A DNA stretch of 63,398 bases, from positions 25,607 to 89,004 of the forward strand of contig JADGAV010000020.1 in the NCBI GenBank assembly GCA_015231825.1. Direction: 5' to 3'. Origin of the DNA: SAR324 cluster bacterium. GTDB taxonomy: Bacteria > SAR324 > NAC60-12. Position 1 is the stretch's first letter. The number at the start of each line of letters is the position of its first letter. Under the pieces are notes generated by a model. The model was not told the origin of the DNA. It did no database searches and saw nothing but the letters and a program-made list of their open reading frames with translations. A program made the translations under genes and the position numbers. Below are positions 12,499-20,623 of the stretch, one piece after another.

Positions 12499-12688
12499 GA
12501 CCCAGAAGGGTGCTTGGAAATTGCTTTTCTTTCATACTCAGGAAGTTCAAAGGAAAGCTGGGCTCCTTGGCTGTCCGTAAAAAAATTGGTCTTTAGTTCG
12601 ATTCATTGTTCTTTCCCACGGCAATTTTTCAAGAAATTATGAAAACCGTATTCCTTTTTCACTCTGAGCAACAAGGAGAAAAATTCAA

Positions 12689-12937
12689 ATGGAAGAAAAA
12701 AAAATGGAAATTCGCGTTGACAATGAGATCGCACATGGAGTTTATAGCAACAACTTTGTGGTCAGTTCCAGTCCAACTGAATTCACTCTGGATTTTATCT
12801 ACCAGAACTATCAGCAGGCCCTGATACAAACCCGCGTGATTCTGCATCCGAAGAAAGCAGAAGAGCTGATCGATTTGCTGAAGCAACAGATGCAGAAATA
12901 TCGAGAAAGCATCGCTGGAGATCTCCCTGTGAATTGA
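12689..12937 (+). CDS. DUF3467 family protein
   Basis: An 82-residue protein matching the DUF3467 pattern: a beta-rich start (IRVDNEIAHGVYSNNFVVS), then EFTLDFIYQN, TRVILHPKKAEELIDLL and a short helix. The function is unknown for the family, which occurs widely in bacteria as a small single-domain protein. AAGGAG stands 10 bases before the ATG. An overlapping plus-strand frame starting 83 bases upstream is unconvincing. It is transcribed toward the convergent CARDB gene. Confidence 0.85.
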   Translation: MEEKKMEIRVDNEIAHGVYSNNFVVSSSPTEFTLDFIYQNYQQALIQTRVILHPKKAEELIDLLKQQMQKYRESIAGDLPVN

Positions 12938-12956
12938 TCACTAATGAGCAGAGAAA

Positions 12957-14219
12957 TCACGATTCCGGATTATTCTGAACAATTGTGAACGTACGAACCC
13001 CTGATGTGGTTTCAGTACCGTCAGATTTGCGCCCGACCACTCTCCAATAAAGAATGGATTTGCTGTGAGTTTTCATCAACCCCAAACCAAATTTCGGCAA
13101 TTCCCCGGCAAATGGAACAAATTCATTTTCAGCAATCCAGCGCTCTCCGGAAGGTAAGTCAAAAGAGTTGGGAGGTCCGCTGAATTTGTCATCAATTCCA
13201 ATTTGCAATTTAAATTCATGAAACAGCAAACTATCCCAGCGAAAGAGAAATAATCCTGTTTCATCAAACTGATGACCATCAGTGGGTATAATTATTTTTA
13301 TATCGCTAAGAAGAATCACATCGGAAAGAATCTGATTATTATCTTCTTTTCCTTCTCCTTCATCAATTATATTTTTAGGATCTGCCACTGCTATGATTTG
13401 GTAGTTTCCCAGCAATTCATCCTCGGGGAAGGTGTACTCCATCTCGAATGTCGTCGTTTCTCCCGGTGCAAGAACCTGGGCTTTCTTTTCTGCAACCCGG
13501 GTTCGTCGCCGAGGGAGACGCACATTAAAAAAATCAACCTGAGTGTCAATTCCCCTGACAATATCCCCTCCCACATTGACCAAATCCAATCGGATTCGGA
13601 ACCGCTCTCCACGAAGTACGTGCTTGGGTACCACGTAGATATTATCCCAACGGAGATCCGGAGGATCGAATTCAAGCTTTTGCGGTTCTCGCTTCTCCTC
13701 TTCGATCCTTTTTTCTTCCTCACGATCGGCAGTTAATTCAACATCAGATTGTCTCAGAATATAGAATTCTCGCTCCACCCCGGGTGCTGATTTCACCAAA
13801 ACACGTTTGGATTTTGCATCCAGCACTTGAGCAGAAAGATGGTATCGGCCTCCTTTGTCAGGAATTTTATAGCTATAGAGCATCCTGTATTCTCCAGATG
13901 AAGGCAGAGACCGAATTTCTCCATGGCGCTTGACCCGCTTCCCATCCAACTGAATGTCCAGGAGGATATTGATATTCCGCGGACTGGGAGATCGGTTTTC
14001 CACAGATACCTGAATCAACTGATTGTCCCCTCTTTTGGGACAATCAGGATTATCCATTGCCAAAAAACGAGTCTCAAAATCTTGAGTTTCAACACAGTTT
14101 TTCGACACGACAATTGAAGTGACCTCAAATCCCGTTGACTCCTGTCCCCACAGTGGCATTATCCCCCACAGGAGCATGACTAGTGTTCCGATTACAATTT
14201 GCCAATTCAATACTCTCAT
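12957..14219 (-). CDS. exported CARDB-domain protein
   Basis: A 420-residue secreted or periplasmic protein. The start is taken at MRVLNWQIVIGTLVMLL, which gives a normal signal peptide ending near MPLWGQ; an earlier in-frame start would put 23 polar residues before it. Two beta-sandwich regions are visible. The first, about 40-150, contains VSVENRSPSPRNINILLDI. The second is a CARDB-like domain of about 195-310, with GERFRIRLDLVNVGGDIVRG and EYTFPEDELLGNYQIIAVAD. A charged linker (ADREEEKRIEEEKREPQ) joins them. The C-terminal region (LYWRVVGRKSDGTETTSGV) looks like a fibronectin-type strand set. CARDB domains are adhesion or scaffold modules, so a cell-surface role is inferred. Confidence 0.7.
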   Translation of the reverse strand: MRVLNWQIVIGTLVMLLWGIMPLWGQESTGFEVTSIVVSKNCVETQDFETRFLAMDNPDCPKRGDNQLIQVSVENRSPSPRNINILLDIQLDGKRVKRHGEIRSLPSSGEYRMLYSYKIPDKGGRYHLSAQVLDAKSKRVLVKSAPGVEREFYILRQSDVELTADREEEKRIEEEKREPQKLEFDPPDLRWDNIYVVPKHVLRGERFRIRLDLVNVGGDIVRGIDTQVDFFNVRLPRRRTRVAEKKAQVLAPGETTTFEMEYTFPEDELLGNYQIIAVADPKNIIDEGEGKEDNNQILSDVILLSDIKIIIPTDGHQFDETGLFLFRWDSLLFHEFKLQIGIDDKFSGPPNSFDLPSGERWIAENEFVPFAGELPKFGLGLMKTHSKSILYWRVVGRKSDGTETTSGVRTFTIVQNNPES

Positions 14220-14332
14220 TTCTTGCCTGTTTTTATTTGGATTAACAGAATTTTTTATTTCGCATGGATCTATTTTCGACTTATGCATTTTCCATGCGCA
14301 TAGTGAATTTGCTTTGCAAATGTATGAGAGAA

Positions 14333-15151
14333 TCAGTTCTGACGTTTTTTTTGGTAGAGCGAGGAAGAGAGGTTGCTGGGTTGGACTGAATTCAATCGGC
14401 TCAGTTCAAATAACTTTGCTTCTTTTAAAAAAGTGGAAAAAGACGAACTCACGGCAATTATAAACCCCTGGATTCCGTCCAAAAATCCTTTTTTTATAAA
14501 ATAGAGTTCAAAAAATTTGCTGGTGGGTTTCCACAGAATTCGTCCCAGTGATCCATTCTTTCCATTATTGAATCGTGTCAAGGCAACAATACTTGAAAAA
14601 TTATTGATCGTCTGAATTTGATCCGATAAATCTTTAAAACTCAAATGAATCAAATCTCCGGCCAATGTCACTCCTTCTCCTTCTATGATTAAAAGATCAT
14701 GCGGATTTTCACCTCCCCAAAAAGCTTTGCCTTTTCGGATCAGGCGATAGCGGGCATTGGGGTACCATCCTCCATGACGAATATATTTTTTCAGATGGTA
14801 GGTCAATCGAGCCATTTTTGCTCCGTGAACAAGTGGCTGTTTTGCAAGAAATTCTTCAATAGACTGGCGTAATTCAGGACTGACTCGCTCATCCGCATCG
14901 ACAGCAAGAATCCACTCTGAAGCACACTTTTCAAGGGCTCTATTCTTTTGCTGAATATGACCGTCAAAGGAATGCTGAAAAAACCGAACTTTCTCATATT
15001 CGCGACAAATTTTCTCAGTGGCATCCTTACTGAAACTGTCAAGCACCACGATTTCATCCACAAATTCCTCAACAGATTCCAGGCACTCCCGAATATTTTC
15101 TTGTTCGTTTAATGTGATTATTGCGGCTGCCAAAGAAGGGCGTTGCTTCAT
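14333..15151 (-). CDS. glycosyltransferase family 2 (WaaE/KdtX-like)
   Basis: A 272-residue GT-A transferase. It opens with AAAIITLNEQENIRECLESV, then EIVVLDSFSKD and ILAVDADERV (the DXD-type metal site), and later WGGENPHDLL. The combination resembles the LPS core beta-1,4-glucosyltransferase group (WaaE/KdtX). A C-terminal hydrophobic segment (FIIAVSSSFSTFL) suggests membrane association. I prefer the ATG giving MKQRPS, with GAGAG upstream, over one five codons earlier. It is divergent from the aminotransferase gene. Confidence 0.85.
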   Translation of the reverse strand: MKQRPSLAAAIITLNEQENIRECLESVEEFVDEIVVLDSFSKDATEKICREYEKVRFFQHSFDGHIQQKNRALEKCASEWILAVDADERVSPELRQSIEEFLAKQPLVHGAKMARLTYHLKKYIRHGGWYPNARYRLIRKGKAFWGGENPHDLLIIEGEGVTLAGDLIHLSFKDLSDQIQTINNFSSIVALTRFNNGKNGSLGRILWKPTSKFFELYFIKKGFLDGIQGFIIAVSSSFSTFLKEAKLFELSRLNSVQPSNLSSSLYQKKRQN

Positions 15152-15370
15152 AGTTTGATCTCTCATTTGAAATATTTGACAAAATTTCTCTAATCATAAG
15201 AGTCTCTGAAAGAGTTGTCAATGTCCTTCTAGGTCCCTGATGAAGCTAGATATTTCTTGAGCTTGAAGCAATATTGGCGTATTTTAAAACAACCTTGCAT
15301 CACCCTAAATTCTGATCACTTCAATCACGGCCTGATTTTTCAAGGCGACTCCAAACCGAAAGAAAAAAGC

Positions 15371-16561
15371 ATGTTTGAACCAATAAAAATGGCCCCTGCA
15401 GACCCGATCATGGGAGTCGCAGCAGATTTTAACCGAGATCCCAACCCCAATAAAATCAATCTCTCTTCAGGAATTTTTAAAGACGAAAACGACAACACTC
15501 CGATTCTTCAGTCGGTCAAAGAAGCGGAATCGCGTATTCTTCAGAATGAAACAACAAAAGCCTACAGCGGAATCGAGGGTTTTCCTGCCTTTGCCGAAGC
15601 AGTTCTTCCTTTTATTTTCGGAAAAGAGCATGAAGTCCTTAGCAGTCAACGTGCGGTGACCGCTCATGCGCCTGGAGGATCAGGGGCGCTTCGCGTTGTT
15701 GGAGATTTTGTTCACAAAACATCTCCTGGAACCACCGTTTGGGTCAGTGATCCAACCTGGTCAAACCACATTCAGATATTTAATGCAGCAGGACTGAAAG
15801 TCGAAAAGTATCCTTATTTTGACGTTCAAAGCAATGGACTTGCTTTCGAGAAAATGATGGCAGTCTTAAAAAATATTCCGGCAGGAGATGCAATTATTCT
15901 TCATGGTTGCTGTCATAATCCGACAGGAGTTGACCCATCCCTGGAGCAATGGAAACAAATTGCAGACCTGGTCCATGCACGTGATATTCTTCCTATCATA
16001 GATTTTGCCTATCAGGGATTCGGAACAGGAATCCGGGAAGACGCCATTGGTCCGCTGGAATTGATCCGTCCTGAAAAAGAAGCACTTATATGCGGAAGTT
16101 TTTCAAAAAACTTTGCTTTGTATAATGAACGGACAGGAAGCGTAACGGCAGTCGCGCGCGATCAACAAACCGCCGATGTGGTCATGAGTCAACTGAAAGT
16201 TGTCATTCGTTCAATTTATTCATGCCCTCCTGCTCACGGGGGGATTATTGTCAGCACTATTTTAAATGACCCGGATCTTCGAAAGCAATGGGAGGCAGAA
16301 TTAAAACAAATGCGCGACCGAATCAATGCAATGCGTCATTTACTTGCTGAGACCATGACAGCCAAAGGAATCCCTGGGGATTCCTCATTTATTACTCAAC
16401 AAAAGGGAATGTTCAGTTTTTCCGGATTAACACCAACTCAGGTGCAGCGTCTAAGAGACGAATACTCAATTTATATCATCGGAAACGGGAGGATCAACGT
16501 AGCTGCTGTCACTCCCAGCAATGTCATTCCACTCTGTGATGCAATCGCCGCCGTGATCTAA
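15371..16561 (+). CDS. aspartate/aromatic aminotransferase (AspC/TyrB type)
   Basis: A 396-residue class I PLP aminotransferase, exactly the length of E. coli AspC when started at MFEPIKMAPADPI. The PLP lysine is Lys246 in GSFSKNFALYNERTG, and HGCCHNPTGVDPS and IDFAYQGFGTG are the cofactor-binding motifs. It swaps amino groups between aspartate or aromatic amino acids and 2-oxoglutarate. The reading frame continues 38 codons upstream without family-like sequence, so the internal ATG is chosen. It could be AspC or TyrB; the sequence alone does not decide. The nearby convergent DAHP synthase hints at aromatic amino-acid work. Confidence 0.92.
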   Translation: MFEPIKMAPADPIMGVAADFNRDPNPNKINLSSGIFKDENDNTPILQSVKEAESRILQNETTKAYSGIEGFPAFAEAVLPFIFGKEHEVLSSQRAVTAHAPGGSGALRVVGDFVHKTSPGTTVWVSDPTWSNHIQIFNAAGLKVEKYPYFDVQSNGLAFEKMMAVLKNIPAGDAIILHGCCHNPTGVDPSLEQWKQIADLVHARDILPIIDFAYQGFGTGIREDAIGPLELIRPEKEALICGSFSKNFALYNERTGSVTAVARDQQTADVVMSQLKVVIRSIYSCPPAHGGIIVSTILNDPDLRKQWEAELKQMRDRINAMRHLLAETMTAKGIPGDSSFITQQKGMFSFSGLTPTQVQRLRDEYSIYIIGNGRINVAAVTPSNVIPLCDAIAAVI

Positions 16562-16629
16562 TTTATTAAAATCAAAAAAATGGAGTTCTGCAATAGAATA
16601 TTGTTAAAATTCCAAGAAATAATGTAAGT

Positions 16630-17685
16630 TCATTTTTTCCTTCGGATGCCAACGGCATCATTGAGCTGTGACATCACCACTTCAGTATCTTCCCAGCCGA
16701 TACAGGCATCCGTGATGCTTTGCCCATAGGTTTCTGCTTTATCATTTACTAAATCCTGACGTCCTTCAACCAGGTGACTTTCGACCATCACCCCGAAGAT
16801 TGCATCGTTGCCCGCAGCAATTTGCCTGGAGACATCTGCACAGACATCCATTTGTTTTTTGTATTGTTTTTGACTGTTGGAATGACTGAAATCAATCATC
16901 ACTTTTTGGTTCAAGCCAGAATCTTTCAACGTTTCAATCACTGCGGCGACACTTTCTGCATCATAATTGGGTTCCTTTCCCCCTCTTAAAATAATGTGAC
17001 CGTCAGAATTTCCTGCTGTTTCAACAATAGCCGAGTGGCCAAATTTCGTCACCGAGAGAAAATGATGAGAAGCATCTGCTGCTCGAATAGCATCCCCGGC
17101 GATCTGAATCGTGCCATCCGTTCCGTTTTTAAAACCAACCGGACACGACATCCCTGATGCCAGTTCTCGGTGAACTTGCGATTCGGTCGTCCTTGCCCCA
17201 ATCGCCCCCCAGCTGATCAGATCCGCAATATATTGGGGAGTGATCATATCCAGGAGTTCGGACCCGGTCGGCAAGCCCAGTTCATTCAGATCCAGCAAAA
17301 GCTTTCTTCCCAGACGAAGACCATCATTGATCTGGAAGCTATTGTCCAGGTTTGGGTCATTGATCAATCCTTTCCACCCCACAGTTGTCCTTGGTTTTTC
17401 GAAATAAACACGCATTACAATTTCAAGATTTTCTCGATATTTCTCTCGCAATCCTACCAGTTTTCCTCCATATTCCATCGCCGCCACCGGATCATGAATA
17501 GAGCAGGGACCAATAATAACCAGCAAACGACTATTTTCTCCCTTCAAAATTCGATGGATCGCCTTGCGGCACTGATAGACAACCTTCGACGAAAATTCAG
17601 TGATTGGAAATCGTTCCAATAGTGCGATCGGAGGTAATAATTCCTTTATTTGTCGGATACGGACATCATCAGTATTGTAACTCAT
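16630..17685 (-). CDS. 3-deoxy-7-phosphoheptulonate synthase, class I
   Basis: A 351-residue DAHP synthase of the AroF/AroG/AroH type, catalysing the first step of the shikimate pathway from phosphoenolpyruvate and erythrose 4-phosphate. It shows IIGPCSIHDPVAAMEYG, with metal-ligand Cys61 at the same number as in E. coli AroG. Further motifs are YFEKPRTTVGWKGL, GARTTESQVHRELASG, ILRGGKEPNYD and IDFSHSNSQK. The feedback specificity (Phe, Tyr or Trp) cannot be told. AGAGAGAAT precedes the ATG. It is convergent with the aminotransferase gene. Confidence 0.96.
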   Translation of the reverse strand: MSYNTDDVRIRQIKELLPPIALLERFPITEFSSKVVYQCRKAIHRILKGENSRLLVIIGPCSIHDPVAAMEYGGKLVGLREKYRENLEIVMRVYFEKPRTTVGWKGLINDPNLDNSFQINDGLRLGRKLLLDLNELGLPTGSELLDMITPQYIADLISWGAIGARTTESQVHRELASGMSCPVGFKNGTDGTIQIAGDAIRAADASHHFLSVTKFGHSAIVETAGNSDGHIILRGGKEPNYDAESVAAVIETLKDSGLNQKVMIDFSHSNSQKQYKKQMDVCADVSRQIAAGNDAIFGVMVESHLVEGRQDLVNDKAETYGQSITDACIGWEDTEVVMSQLNDAVGIRRKK

Positions 17686-18010
17686 CTAATTCTCTCTGCT
17701 TTGTTGGGAAATGTCCGTCTGAATAATCCAGTACGGGTTTTTACCTATTTTTTAAATCAAATTATATTTTTTCGAAATCTGAACTGAATGACAAATTTCA
17801 TCAGTTTTTTGGATTTTTCAATGGATCCAGTTGTTGGTGTAGATTACGTTTGAAAAATTCCTGCCTTAAAATTTCTAATCATAAAAATCGGTGAATATTA
17901 TGGAATTTTCTATGTTTCTAACTTATCATGTCAAAGAATTCCCGGTGTTCAGACAGTAAATTCTGCAAATTGAACTATTGGAATTTTCTTTCTGCGAAAA
18001 ACGGACATCA
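17686..18010. other. intergenic region upstream of the DAHP synthase gene
   Basis: About 325 AT-rich bases between the DUF5665 gene and the DAHP synthase gene, both read leftward. It must hold the DAHP synthase promoter, but I see no clear operator, leader peptide, terminator or RNA motif. Confidence 0.5.
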
Positions 18011-18295
18011 TCAAGGATTGAGTTTGATTTGTTCAATGATCGCCTTGGCCCAGACACCGATAATGGGGACAAAATCAATTTGTGAAAGCAAATAAATAAA
18101 AATTGAGACAACCACTGTTGCTCCCATCACGGTTCCAAACCCGACAACAACTCCTCTGAAGAAGAGATATATAATCAAACGACCGATAGAGTTGTATGTT
18201 TTGATTAGATTATGGGAGTTGATTGCTTTCAGTTCCTGTTTTATTTCTTTTATTTCTGATAGAATTTCTTTTTTGCTTAAATCATGATCGTCCAT
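18011..18295 (-). CDS. DUF5665-like small membrane protein
   Basis: A 94-residue protein. A charged N-terminal coiled-coil-like helix (ILSEIKEIKQELKAINSHN) is followed by two hydrophobic segments (LIIYLFFRGVVVGFGTVMG and VVVSIFIYLLSQI) and PIIGVWAKAIIEQI. This pattern fits the DUF5665 family of unknown function. The start MDDHDLSKK is chosen because GAGG lies just upstream; an ATG 18 codons earlier lacks that support. Inner-membrane location is inferred. It is divergent from the dapE-like gene by 73 bases. Confidence 0.75.
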   Translation of the reverse strand: MDDHDLSKKEILSEIKEIKQELKAINSHNLIKTYNSIGRLIIYLFFRGVVVGFGTVMGATVVVSIFIYLLSQIDFVPIIGVWAKAIIEQIKLNP

Positions 18296-18368
18296 CCGGT
18301 ATCCTCTTTCCAATTTAGGCAAACAATCAAAATTTCGGACAAGACACAATACACTTATTACTTTTTAT

Positions 18369-19442
18369 ATGCAAACACGATTGAATCAGTTCTTGATGGA
18401 ATTTTTGCGAATTCCCAGTGAGATAACTCGAGAAAAAGAATTTTGTGACCACCTTGAGAATCGTTTCAAAAACAATGCCCCGTATCTAGAATCCTACCGT
18501 TTAAATCACAATTTGGTTTTGCGTACTTCTCCTCGACCACAAAATCCAACATTAGGATGGTTTGGACACATCGATACTGTTGTTGCCCAGGAAGATCAAC
18601 CACCACATGAAACGGAAGATTTCATTCATGGATGCGGATCCAGCGATATGAAATCGGGATTGGCCGTGATGACGGCTCTGCTTGAGGATCGGGAGCTGAT
18701 CGAAAAAACTCCGATCAATTTTGTTTTTGTATTTTACGAGCAGGAAGAAGGCGACTACGAGCAAAATGGTCTGCAACCTGTTTTGGAAAAATATGCCTGG
18801 CTGCAGGAGATCGAACTTGCCTTCGCTCTTGAACCCACCAACAATACTGTTCAGAACGGTTGTGTGGGCGGTCTTCACGCCCGCTTGAACTTTCAAGGAA
18901 AGAGAGCCCATAGTGCCCGCCCCTGGGAAGGAGAAAACGCAATTCACAAAGCCGGTCAAATGCTGGTCGAACTCGGAAAAAAAGAACGAATTCCTGTCGA
19001 GTTCAAAGGACTGACATTTTATGAAGTCATCAATGCAACCTTGGCTCAGGGCGGTCAGGTCCGCAATGCGATTCCGGACACGTTCATGCTCAACTTGAAT
19101 TACCGGTTTGCACCAGGAAAAGATATTCCTGCCGCAAAGCAGGAAGTTCTCGATTTTGTTGCAAACCGGGCATCCGTTGAATTTATTGATGAATCCCCTT
19201 CCGGCCCATGCTACACCGACAATCCCTGGCTGCAAAAATTTTTAGAAAAAACTGGACTGCCCCAAGTTGCAAAACAAGCCTGGACTGATGTTGCCCGTCT
19301 GGCACTTTTTGAGATTCCTGCCGTCAACTTCGGACCAGGGGATACCAAACAAGCCCATCAACGGAATGAAATCATTGCCAAAGCAGCATTGCACAAAAAT
19401 TACGAATATTTTGTTCAGTTCCTAAAAAGCCTGCAAACTTAA
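18369..19442 (+). CDS. M20 peptidase, succinyl-diaminopimelate desuccinylase-like
   Basis: A 357-residue dinuclear-zinc amidohydrolase of the M20 family. Metal and catalytic residues appear as GHIDTVV (His67, Asp69), GSSDMKSG (Asp93) and YEQEEG (Glu126/127), with RAHSARPWEG as the dimerisation-domain His and GDTKQAHQRNE at the end. The SARPWxGxNAIH pattern and length fit the DapE type found in actinobacteria, which removes succinate from N-succinyl-LL-diaminopimelate in lysine and peptidoglycan synthesis. ArgE or another M20 deacylase remains possible. It is first in a four-gene run with proB, uvrA and a TPR gene. No Shine-Dalgarno is evident. Confidence 0.8.
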   Translation: MQTRLNQFLMEFLRIPSEITREKEFCDHLENRFKNNAPYLESYRLNHNLVLRTSPRPQNPTLGWFGHIDTVVAQEDQPPHETEDFIHGCGSSDMKSGLAVMTALLEDRELIEKTPINFVFVFYEQEEGDYEQNGLQPVLEKYAWLQEIELAFALEPTNNTVQNGCVGGLHARLNFQGKRAHSARPWEGENAIHKAGQMLVELGKKERIPVEFKGLTFYEVINATLAQGGQVRNAIPDTFMLNLNYRFAPGKDIPAAKQEVLDFVANRASVEFIDESPSGPCYTDNPWLQKFLEKTGLPQVAKQAWTDVARLALFEIPAVNFGPGDTKQAHQRNEIIAKAALHKNYEYFVQFLKSLQT

Positions 19443-19458
19443 AATAAGTGAAATCAGA

Positions 19459-20583
19459 ATGAAGAAAAAGCGCATCGTAATCAAAGTGGGGACGAATGTC
19501 TTGCAGAGCGAAAACGGGAAGTTGGATTACAATCTCATAAGAGATCTGGCAGATCAAATTTCGGTTCTTTTTAGAAAAAACTATCAAATTATCTTTGTCA
19601 GTTCAGGAGCAGTCGGCGCGGGAGAGGAACTGCAATCTTTTTCTCATGAAAAAAATCACCTTCTTCGCCGACAAATGTCTGCTTCCGTCGGACAAATTCG
19701 TCTGATGCAGATATACTCTGATTTTTTCCTGGAACATCAGATTGTGATTGCTCAAGTCCTGGTCACTCGTTCAAATTTTGGTGAACGGATCTCCTACCTG
19801 AACATCGGCAATACCCTGGAAGGACTTCTTGCAACCAAGGTTTTACCCATCATCAATGAAAATGATGTGGTGGCAGCAGATGAATTGAACCTTCAGTTTG
19901 GAGACAATGACCAATTGGCGGTTTTTGTTTCTGCCCTGGTTGGAGCCGATGCATTGTTCTACCTAACCATTGCTCCGGGGCTTTTGAAAGGGACCAAACT
20001 GGTTGAAACGGTCAGTGAAATCAATGAAGAGATTTTAAGTTACTGTGACCCCATCCTTTCTCAAGGCGGAAGAGGAGGAATGCTCAACAAAGTAAAATCT
20101 GCAGGAATGGCAATGTCATTCGGAATTGACACCTATATAGTTTCTGGAAAAATGGAAAATGTAGTTCTGCGCATTTTAGAGGGAGAACGGATCGGAACTC
20201 ATTTTGTCGCGCAAGGAGAGAAAATCAGCAGTTACCGCAAATGGATGACAGTGGCAGTCATGGACAAGGGAAAACTGGTCATCGACAAGGGAGCAGAAAA
20301 AGCCTTGTATAATAAAAAAAGTTTGCTGGCTGCAGGGATTACCGAAGTTTCGGGTGATTTTAAAATTAAAGATCTTGTTAATATTTATAATCATTCCAAT
20401 ATCAAAATTGGAATTGGGCGCATCAACTTTTCTGCAGAAGAGCTGAGATCACAAATTTTAGAATATCAAGGATCCCGCTCCAACTCTGAAAAAGGGCATC
20501 GAGCCAACAGTCGAAAAGCCGTCATCAACCGGGATTACCTGGTCTTGATAGACACTCCACTGGCCTTCGAGGAAGACCTATAG
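19459..20583 (+). CDS. proB: glutamate 5-kinase
   Basis: A 374-residue enzyme that phosphorylates glutamate as the first step of proline synthesis. The amino-acid-kinase domain shows IVIKVGTNVL, FVSSGAVGAG, INENDVVAADEL and GGRGGMLNKVKSA. A C-terminal PUA domain covers about 280-355 (GKLVIDKGAEKAL, GIGRINFSAEELR), as in full-length ProB. It begins 16 bases after the dapE-like gene. proA is not in this window. The C-terminus differs a little from the usual, ending with a Ser/Arg-rich stretch and LVLIDTPLAFEEDL. Confidence 0.96.
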   Translation: MKKKRIVIKVGTNVLQSENGKLDYNLIRDLADQISVLFRKNYQIIFVSSGAVGAGEELQSFSHEKNHLLRRQMSASVGQIRLMQIYSDFFLEHQIVIAQVLVTRSNFGERISYLNIGNTLEGLLATKVLPIINENDVVAADELNLQFGDNDQLAVFVSALVGADALFYLTIAPGLLKGTKLVETVSEINEEILSYCDPILSQGGRGGMLNKVKSAGMAMSFGIDTYIVSGKMENVVLRILEGERIGTHFVAQGEKISSYRKWMTVAVMDKGKLVIDKGAEKALYNKKSLLAAGITEVSGDFKIKDLVNIYNHSNIKIGIGRINFSAEELRSQILEYQGSRSNSEKGHRANSRKAVINRDYLVLIDTPLAFEEDL

Positions 20584-20623
20584 AACACTCGCATTTGAAC
20601 TGAAATTCCCTTCCAGAACAAAC

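Noticed and set aside
15257..15370. 38-codon extension of the aminotransferase
   Set aside because: The ATG at 15371 gives exactly the AspC length and PLP-lysine numbering; the extension is not family-like.
18552..19235. A 227-codon minus-strand frame opposite the dapE-like gene
   Set aside because: Antisense to conserved metal-site motifs of the M20 enzyme, with no protein-like domains of its own.
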